From: VRUE01 sp963747765
GTDB lineage: Bacteria > Actinomycetota > Thermoleophilia > Solirubrobacterales > 70-9
DNA: 64,000 nt
Direction: 5' to 3'
NCBI GenBank assembly: GCA_963747765.1
Contig: CAVVGH010000006.1
Location: forward strand, 124,001 to 188,000
The position numbers were made by a program, and so were the translations under genes. The notes beneath the pieces are model-generated. The model did no database searches. It was not told the DNA's origin and saw only the letters and a list, made by a program, of their open reading frames with translations. Position 1 is the first letter of the stretch, and every line of letters begins with the position of its first letter. Below are positions 59,485-64,000 of the stretch, piece after piece.

Positions 59485-60110
59485 GCGTAGATCCCCTTCT
59501 CGACGATGAATCGCGCCACGGCCTCCGGCACCAGATAGCGAAGCGGCCTCCCAGCCGCCGCCCGCTCGCGGACAACCGATGACGAGACCCCGAACTCCGG
59601 CATCTCCAGCATCGTCGCGCGGTCCGCGGCTCCGAGACTGCGCAGCACCGCAGCGATGTCCGCGTCGGAGACACCCGCGCGCCGCGCCACCGCCAGCCGC
59701 GCCAACTCGACCACGCGCCCCGGCTCGCGCCAGCTCTCCAGCCCAGTCGCCGCGTCGGCCCCGATCACGAACACCAGCTCCGCGGCGCCCCGTTCGCGCT
59801 GAAGCAGCTCGAGCGTCTCGTAGGTGTACGACGGCCCATCGCGCCCGACCTCGAGGGTGGAGACGGTGAAATGCGGGTCGTCCGCCGCGGCAAGCCTCGT
59901 CATCGCCAGCCGCAGCTCCCGCCCGGGGTCGTCGACGATCCGCTTGTGCGGCGCCTCGCCGGTCGGCATCAGCACGACCTCGTCGAGGCCGAGTTGCCAT
60001 AGCGCCTCCTGCGCAAGCGCCAGGTGGCCGAGGTGAGGCGGGTTGAAGGCCGACCCGAGAATGCCGATCGCGGGCGCCGCCGAGCTACTCACGCACCTGG
60101 CCGTCGCCAT
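59481..60110 (-). CDS. nadD: Nicotinate-nucleotide adenylyltransferase
   Basis: Adenylates nicotinate mononucleotide to deamido-NAD. The nucleotidyltransferase motif is ILGSAFNPPHLGHLALA (the GxFxPxHxGH pattern), the second is EFGVSSSVVRERAAAG (ISSTxIR-like), and LMPTGEAPHK binds substrate. The ATG at 60110 overlaps the proA end by 26 bases; a GTG at 60092 would overlap by only 8 and is equally plausible. Confidence 0.95.
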   Translation of the reverse strand: MATARCVSSSAAPAIGILGSAFNPPHLGHLALAQEALWQLGLDEVVLMPTGEAPHKRIVDDPGRELRLAMTRLAAADDPHFTVSTLEVGRDGPSYTYETLELLQRERGAAELVFVIGADAATGLESWREPGRVVELARLAVARRAGVSDADIAAVLRSLGAADRATMLEMPEFGVSSSVVRERAAAGRPLRYLVPEAVARFIVEKGIYA

Positions 60111-61350
60111 GGACGACGTACTTGTAGGTGGTCAGCTCGCGGAGGCCGATCGGACCGCGCGCGTGCAGCTTCTGCGTCGAGTTGCCGATCTCCGCGCCCA
60201 TCCCGAACTCAAACCCGTCGGTGAAGCGGGTCGAGGCGTTCGTGTAGACGACGGCGGCATCGACTTCCTTCGAAAACTGCGCGGCAGCCTCCTCGGAGCG
60301 GGTGACGATCGCCTCGGAATGCCGTGTCCCGTGCCGGTTGACGTGGTCGATCGCATCCTGGAGAGAGTCGACGACCGCAACCGCCATCTTCAGGTCGAGG
60401 TACTCGACATCCCAGTCCTCGCGCTCGGCGGCGCCGACCGCCACCCCCCCGGAGCTCGCCCGCGCCCGCTCGTCGCCGACCAGCTCGACACCCGCCTCGT
60501 GCAGCTCGGACAGGGCGCCGGGGAGGAAATCGGCGGCAACCGCGGCATCCACCAGCAACGTCTCTGCGGCGTTGCACACCCCCGGGCGCTGCACCTTTGC
60601 ATTGACGGCGATCCTCCTTGCCATCTGCAGATCGGCATCAGCGTGGACGTATACGTGGCAGTTGCCAGCCGCGGCGTAGATCACCGGGACGGTGGCAACC
60701 TCCTTCAGGGCCGCCTTCAGGCCTTCGCCACCGCGGGGGATCAGCAGGTCGACCGTCGTGTCCTGGATCGCCAGCTCGGCCAGGTCCTCGCGACCGCCTC
60801 CGGCGAGCAACAGAGCCGCGTCCTCGGGCAGGCCCGCCTCGGCGAGCCCCTCGCGGACCATCTCCGCCAGCGCTCCGTTGGAGCGCTCCGCGTAGTGGGA
60901 GCCGCGCAACACGATCGCGTTGCCGCTCTTGATCGTCAGCGCCGCGCAATCGATCGTCACGTTCGGCCGTGCCTCGTAGACCACCGCGACGACACCCAGT
61001 GGCACTCGAACCTTGCGCAGAGCCAAACCGCTCGCCAGCGTCTTCCGTTCCAGCTCCTCGCCGATCGGGTCGTCGAGGGCGATGACCGCACGCACGCCGT
61101 CGGCCATGGCGGCGATTCGCTCCTCGCTGAGAGTAAGCCTGTCGCGCAGCGCGGGCGTCAGTCCAGCCGCACCGTCGTCCTCCAGGTCGGCGGCATTTGC
61201 CTCGAGCACCGCATCGCTGCGCTCGCCAAGCAGCTGTGCGATCGCCTCCAGCGCCGCGTCCTTCGCCTCACTCGACACACCACCCAGCTTGCGGGCGGCC
61301 GCCTGCGCCGCGGCACACATCTCCCCGATCGTCGCTGTCGTCGTCGCCAT
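60085..61350 (-). CDS. proA: Glutamate-5-semialdehyde dehydrogenase (gamma-glutamyl phosphate reductase)
   Basis: Reduces gamma-glutamyl phosphate to glutamate semialdehyde, second step of proline synthesis. The catalytic cysteine is in VQRPGVCNAAETLLVD. LRKVRVPLGVVAVVYEARPNVT, GNAIVLRGSHYAERSN and FGMGAEIGNSTQKLHARGPIGL are family signatures. The ATG at 61350 gives 421 residues. R2 copy 2 now lies between it and proB; without the element the gap would be about 57 bases. Confidence 0.97.
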   Translation of the reverse strand: MATTTATIGEMCAAAQAAARKLGGVSSEAKDAALEAIAQLLGERSDAVLEANAADLEDDGAAGLTPALRDRLTLSEERIAAMADGVRAVIALDDPIGEELERKTLASGLALRKVRVPLGVVAVVYEARPNVTIDCAALTIKSGNAIVLRGSHYAERSNGALAEMVREGLAEAGLPEDAALLLAGGGREDLAELAIQDTTVDLLIPRGGEGLKAALKEVATVPVIYAAAGNCHVYVHADADLQMARRIAVNAKVQRPGVCNAAETLLVDAAVAADFLPGALSELHEAGVELVGDERARASSGGVAVGAAEREDWDVEYLDLKMAVAVVDSLQDAIDHVNRHGTRHSEAIVTRSEEAAAQFSKEVDAAVVYTNASTRFTDGFEFGMGAEIGNSTQKLHARGPIGLRELTTYKYVVHGDGQVRE

Positions 61351-61403
61351 AGTGGCTAAGGGTACTGAGCGAGGTGGGAGGCTCGGGCCGCTGGTGCCGC
61401 TAG

Positions 61404-61739
61404 TGAACCTCCCCGAAACGTTCGACCGGCAACCGGCCATCCGCTCCGCCCCGACAGCGCCCGAGCCCCCTTGCACCGGCAGCGCCTCCATCTCCGAGGA
61501 CAGAGGAAGGCGCACACCTGGGACGCCGGGCGAGTTTTGGGTCATAGGCGGCGATTTATCGCCCGCCGTCGAAGGCTTGGCGAGGGATAGCTCGCGCCGG
61601 GCGAGTTTTGGGCCACATGCGGCGATATATCGCCCGCCGTCGATGGCGATGGGGCCCAGCATGTGCCCGAGGCTCGAGGTCGAGCTGGTGATCGCAGCAT
61701 CGGCTCAGGGTTTCGGGTGGAACGTTTCGGGGAGATCAG
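61404..61739. mobile_element. MITE-like element R2, copy 2, inside the proBA operon
   Basis: A 336-bp element with perfect 15-bp inner terminal repeats (CTCCCCGAAACGTTC at 61409-61423 and its complement at 61720-61734) that extend to ~20 bp with changes. It is flanked by CTAG (61400-61403 and 61740-61743; GCTAG on both sides if one base is added). Two hairpins with arms CGGGCGA/TCGCCCG (from 61527 and 61598) are 71 bp apart. There is no coding potential of note. The right flank is the TAG stop of proB. Confidence 0.82.
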
Positions 61740-62828
61740 CTAGATGAGCACGAAGCGGTCGCGGTGGATCACCTCGTCGGCCGCGTGGGGCAGCAACTCG
61801 CGAACCTGGGCGCTCTTCAACCCCTTGACCTGCGCCAACTCAGCTGCCGAGTAGTCGACGATGCCCTTGCCGATCGCCGTGCCACCGGCTGCCACCTCGA
61901 CCGCGTCCCCGACCTCGAAGCTACCCTCGACGTCGCTGATACCCACCGGTAGGAGACTGGAGCCACGGTCTCGCAGGACGCGCGCCGCGCCGTCATCGAC
62001 GATCAACCGCCCCTTGGCGGGCTTTGCGTACTTGAGCCACAGCTTGAAGCTCGATGCCTTGCCGGGCTGCGCCGCGAAGCGCGTGCCGACCGAGGCGCCG
62101 TCGGCGGCGCCGGTGAGCGTGCCCGGCTTGGTGCCATTGCAGATGACCGTCGCGATTCCCGCTTCGCCCGCCATCTCAGCCGCCGCCACCTTGCTTCGCA
62201 TCCCGCCGGACCCGAAGGTGGACGTACGGTCGCCGATATCCATCGCCTTGAGTGCGGAGAAGTCGCTCACCTGGGTCACCAGCTCCGCCCCGGCGTCGAC
62301 CCTCGGGTCCTCGCGATGCAGACCGTCGACGTCTGACAGCAGGACCAGTAGGCGCGCGTCGAGCAGGATCGCGACCTGAGCGGCAAGGAAGTCGTTGTCG
62401 CCGAAGGTGATCTCGTCGGTTGCCGTGGTGTCGTTCTCGTTGACCACCGGCACCACGCGCCAGTCGACCAGCCGCCTCAGCGTCTGGCGGGCGTTCAGGT
62501 AGTTGGTGCGGGCCGCGATGTCGGCAGCCGTCAGCAGCACCTGCGCGGATCGTGTGCCGCACCTTGCCAGCCGCTGCTCGTAGGCCTGGAAGAGATCGCC
62601 CTGCCCCACGGCGGAGGCGGCCTGCAATTCGTCCATCGCGCGCGGCCGGGTGCCCAGCCCCAGCAGACGCATTCCCCGCGCAATGGCCCCCGAGGTGACC
62701 ATGACCACGCGCTCGCCGTCCTGCTCCAGGGCCGCAACCTGCATGCAGACCAAGTCGAGAACGTCTTCGCGCAACTCGCCGTCGTCGCCGGCGACGATCG
62801 AAGAGCCCAGCTTGACGATCAAGGTCAT
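61740..62828 (-). CDS. proB: Glutamate 5-kinase
   Basis: Phosphorylates glutamate, the first and feedback-controlled step of proline synthesis. The amino acid kinase fold has LIVKLGSSIV, VVMVTSGAIARGMRLLGL, VPVVNENDTTATDEITFGDND and IGDRTSTFGSGGMRSKVAAAEMA. A C-terminal PUA domain is present (GRLIVDDGAARVLRDRGSSLLPVGI). At 362 residues it is complete. Its stop codon is part of the R2 target duplication. Confidence 0.97.
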   Translation of the reverse strand: MTLIVKLGSSIVAGDDGELREDVLDLVCMQVAALEQDGERVVMVTSGAIARGMRLLGLGTRPRAMDELQAASAVGQGDLFQAYEQRLARCGTRSAQVLLTAADIAARTNYLNARQTLRRLVDWRVVPVVNENDTTATDEITFGDNDFLAAQVAILLDARLLVLLSDVDGLHREDPRVDAGAELVTQVSDFSALKAMDIGDRTSTFGSGGMRSKVAAAEMAGEAGIATVICNGTKPGTLTGAADGASVGTRFAAQPGKASSFKLWLKYAKPAKGRLIVDDGAARVLRDRGSSLLPVGISDVEGSFEVGDAVEVAAGGTAIGKGIVDYSAAELAQVKGLKSAQVRELLPHAADEVIHRDRFVLI

Positions 62829-62833
62829 AGCCG

Positions 62834-62943
62834 CAGAAGTGTATGAGCGCGCGGGCGATGGGATGGCGGCCGGGGCCGATCTTCTCCACAGAAGCGTATG
62901 AGCGCCCGGGCAATGGGATGGCCGGCGGCGCCGATCTTCTCGA
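62834..62943. repeat. 55-bp direct repeat upstream of proB
   Basis: CAGAAGTGTATGAGCGCGCG and its near copy recur at 62834 and 62889 (period 55 bp, about six differences), each ending GCCGATCTTCTC. The pair lies 6-115 bases before the proB ATG, so it occupies the proB promoter region. The wider gap 62829-63129 shows no gene. Confidence 0.8.
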
Positions 62944-63129
62944 AAGACCCAGCCCTAGATGGGTATCCGGCTGCCTCGGGGCCGCACGTCACCACACGCC
63001 GCTCCGGCCACACCGCTCAGCGCCGGCCGGCCCATCACTCGCCCACGGTCCCGTCTCTCTTGTCGCTGGGCTCGAAATCCTCAAGCCCCCTGGCTCGCTC
63101 ACGAGGAGCGCGGAGATGGCCCCGGGTCG

Positions 63130-63551
63130 CAAGCGAACATCTCGATGATTGATCCTCGAAATTCCTGGATGAGGCATTCGAAATGGGCCTGGTGGACCCG
63201 AGACGAACATCTTGTCGATCGATGAGCGGAGGAACAGCCCGTCCCTTTGACGATCGATGAGAGAAACAGCCTCCCCCTGTTTGCCCTCCTACTTGCAGGT
63301 GTGGAAGGCAAACAGGGGGAGGCTGTGTAGGCCCCGGGCGGTCAGGGGCTTTGGGGAACCGTTCCAGAGGACGAGGGGCTGCGGCGGAGCAGTTACGCGA
63401 GGGCCGAAGAAGGCAGGATCGAGGCGGATACGAACTCCGTTCGCTGTTTGTGTCGCTGGGCGGTACAAATGACGAACGGAGCGACTGGGGCGGCCGGGTC
63501 GTAACTCCGTTCGCTGTTTGTGTCGCTGGGCGGTACAAATGACGAACGGAG
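63130..63551 (+). repeat. Composite repeat R1, copy 5 (full, forward)
   Basis: Left module (GATCCTCGAAATTCCTGGATG at 63151, with the GATCGATGAG motif duplicated), a perfect 19-bp inverted repeat (arms 63267-63285 and 63307-63325), the conserved spacer (GAACCGTTCCAGAGGACGAG, then GGAGCAGTTACGCGAGGGCCG), and two 47-bp stem-loops at 63435-63481 and 63505-63551, 70 bp apart. It lies between the obgE end and proB. No gene is visible in it. Confidence 0.9.
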
Positions 63552-63600
63552 CGGCTGGGGCGGCGTGAGCGATGGGGATATGCGGGTACGCACTACTCAT

Positions 63601-64000
63601 CTACGGGTGGAACTCGAACTCATGCTCGCCAACCCGCACGCCGTCCCCCGGCTCGAAGCCGGCGTTTCGGAGGGCGGCGACGACACCGATCTCGTGCAGA
63701 CGGCTCTCCAGGTAGGCGAGCGCTTCCTCGTTGGAGAGATCGTGGCGCTCGAAGAGCAATTCGACGCCGCGGCCGGAGATCCGGAATGCGCCGCCCTCCT
63801 CTCGCTCGATCGAGTAACCGCCCTCGCCAACCGGGCGGTAGACGCGGTACTCGGCCTCGAAATCACCGCGCCCCCCTCCGCGCTCGTCGCTCGCTGTCCG
63901 CTGCGCGCCGTCGTGGCTGGCCCCAGCCACCCCCTCCGGGAGCTCGGCGAGGATTCGACCGCGCAGCTCCTCGAGTCCGTCGCCCGTCGCGGCGGACACC
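63601..64000 (-). CDS. obgE: GTPase Obg, C-terminal part (cut by window end)
   Basis: The visible 132 residues are the end of Obg, a GTPase in 50S assembly and stress response. VSAATGDGLEELRGRI is the G5 (SA) motif and end of the G domain. After a linker comes the OCT domain: EYRVYRPVGEGGYSIERE, then FRISGRGVELLFERHDLSNEEAL, then LRNAGFEPGDGVRVGEHEFEF. The Obg fold and G1-G4 lie beyond the right edge. The order obgE-proB-proA-nadD-rsfS is well conserved in bacteria. Confidence 0.95.
   Translation of the reverse strand, partial: VSAATGDGLEELRGRILAELPEGVAGASHDGAQRTASDERGGGRGDFEAEYRVYRPVGEGGYSIEREEGGAFRISGRGVELLFERHDLSNEEALAYLESRLHEIGVVAALRNAGFEPGDGVRVGEHEFEFHP

Noticed and set aside
49293..61739. 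Autonomous IS with transposase in R2.
   Set aside because: The elements are 290-340 bp with no long conserved frame or DDE motif; they must be non-autonomous or not transposons.
1..64000. rRNA genes, prophage, plasmid origin or integrase.
   Set aside because: Nothing resembling rRNA, phage structural genes, partition/replication genes or integrases was seen.

Overview
The window is about 64 kb of dense, high-GC bacterial chromosome. The gene content points to Actinomycetota, and most likely class Thermoleophilia (Solirubrobacterales or relatives). That placement is my inference from protein resemblance: a pyrophosphate-type phosphofructokinase of the Amycolatopsis kind, mycobacterial-style HadA/HadB-like dehydratases, an NAD(P)-malic enzyme with an N-terminal extension, an S1 protein with a long acidic tail, an IdeR/DtxR-like iron box, and GTG/TTG starts with few clear Shine-Dalgarno sites. 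No rRNA, plasmid functions, phage genes or transposase genes are visible. One tRNA is present.

Layout. 1-6.3 kb: a nuclease-like protein cut by the left edge, a thioredoxin-TPR protein, two gene remnants joined head to head (MMPL transporter and LuxR response regulator), an MmgE/PrpD protein, uvrB and a small XRE regulator with a candidate operator. 6.9-11.5 kb (minus): a membrane-anchored hypothetical, an MFS transporter, a lytic transglycosylase, coaE and rpsA. 11.5-18 kb: an FAD reductase, a DMT transporter, a membrane-tethered ECF sigma factor with a secreted partner, and polA. 18-25.8 kb: an iron permease-polyferredoxin fusion behind an iron box, malic enzyme, a TIGR01777 epimerase, a small lipoprotein, a 78-bp tandem array, pfkA and a methyltransferase. 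26-42 kb (minus): a long housekeeping stretch reading hrcA-dnaJ, DUF2269-murI-yqeY-phoH-ybeY-era-hisIE-trpEGDC, htrA, trpFBA. 41.4-49.3 kb: a dehydratase pair, lepA, a GT-C membrane protein, murJ, rpsT (plus) and holA. 49.6-57.7 kb: a collagen-like secreted protein, comEC and comEA, a cupin, leuS and a SpoIIM-like protein. 57.8-64 kb: a decayed antitoxin beside tRNA-Ala, then a DivIVA-like protein, rsfS, nadD, proA, proB and obgE (cut by the right edge).

The most unusual content is intergenic. Family R1 is a composite repeat present five times (6.45, 25.8, 40.8, 50.6 and 63.1 kb). It has a conserved left module, a 19-23 bp near-perfect inverted repeat, a conserved spacer and, in the three full copies, two or three 47-bp stem-loops spaced at exactly 70 bp. 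Family R2 is a 290-340 bp element present twice (49.3 and 61.4 kb). It has roughly 20-bp terminal inverted repeats, flanking CTAC or CTAG duplications and two internal hairpins 70-71 bp apart, so it looks like a non-autonomous (MITE-type) mobile element. Both copies sit at the TAG stop codon of a gene. The conserved obgE-proB-proA-nadD-rsfS order is broken by one R1 and one R2 copy.

Functional links: trpE/G/D/C/F/B/A together make tryptophan from chorismate, with an HtrA protease lying inside the set. proB and proA make glutamate semialdehyde for proline. comEA and comEC handle DNA uptake. HrcA and DnaJ are heat-shock control and chaperone. The FTR1-ferredoxin fusion with its iron box is a candidate self-contained iron uptake module. 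Coordinates of starts are best guesses where several start codons are possible. Family assignments come from motif recognition, not database searches.
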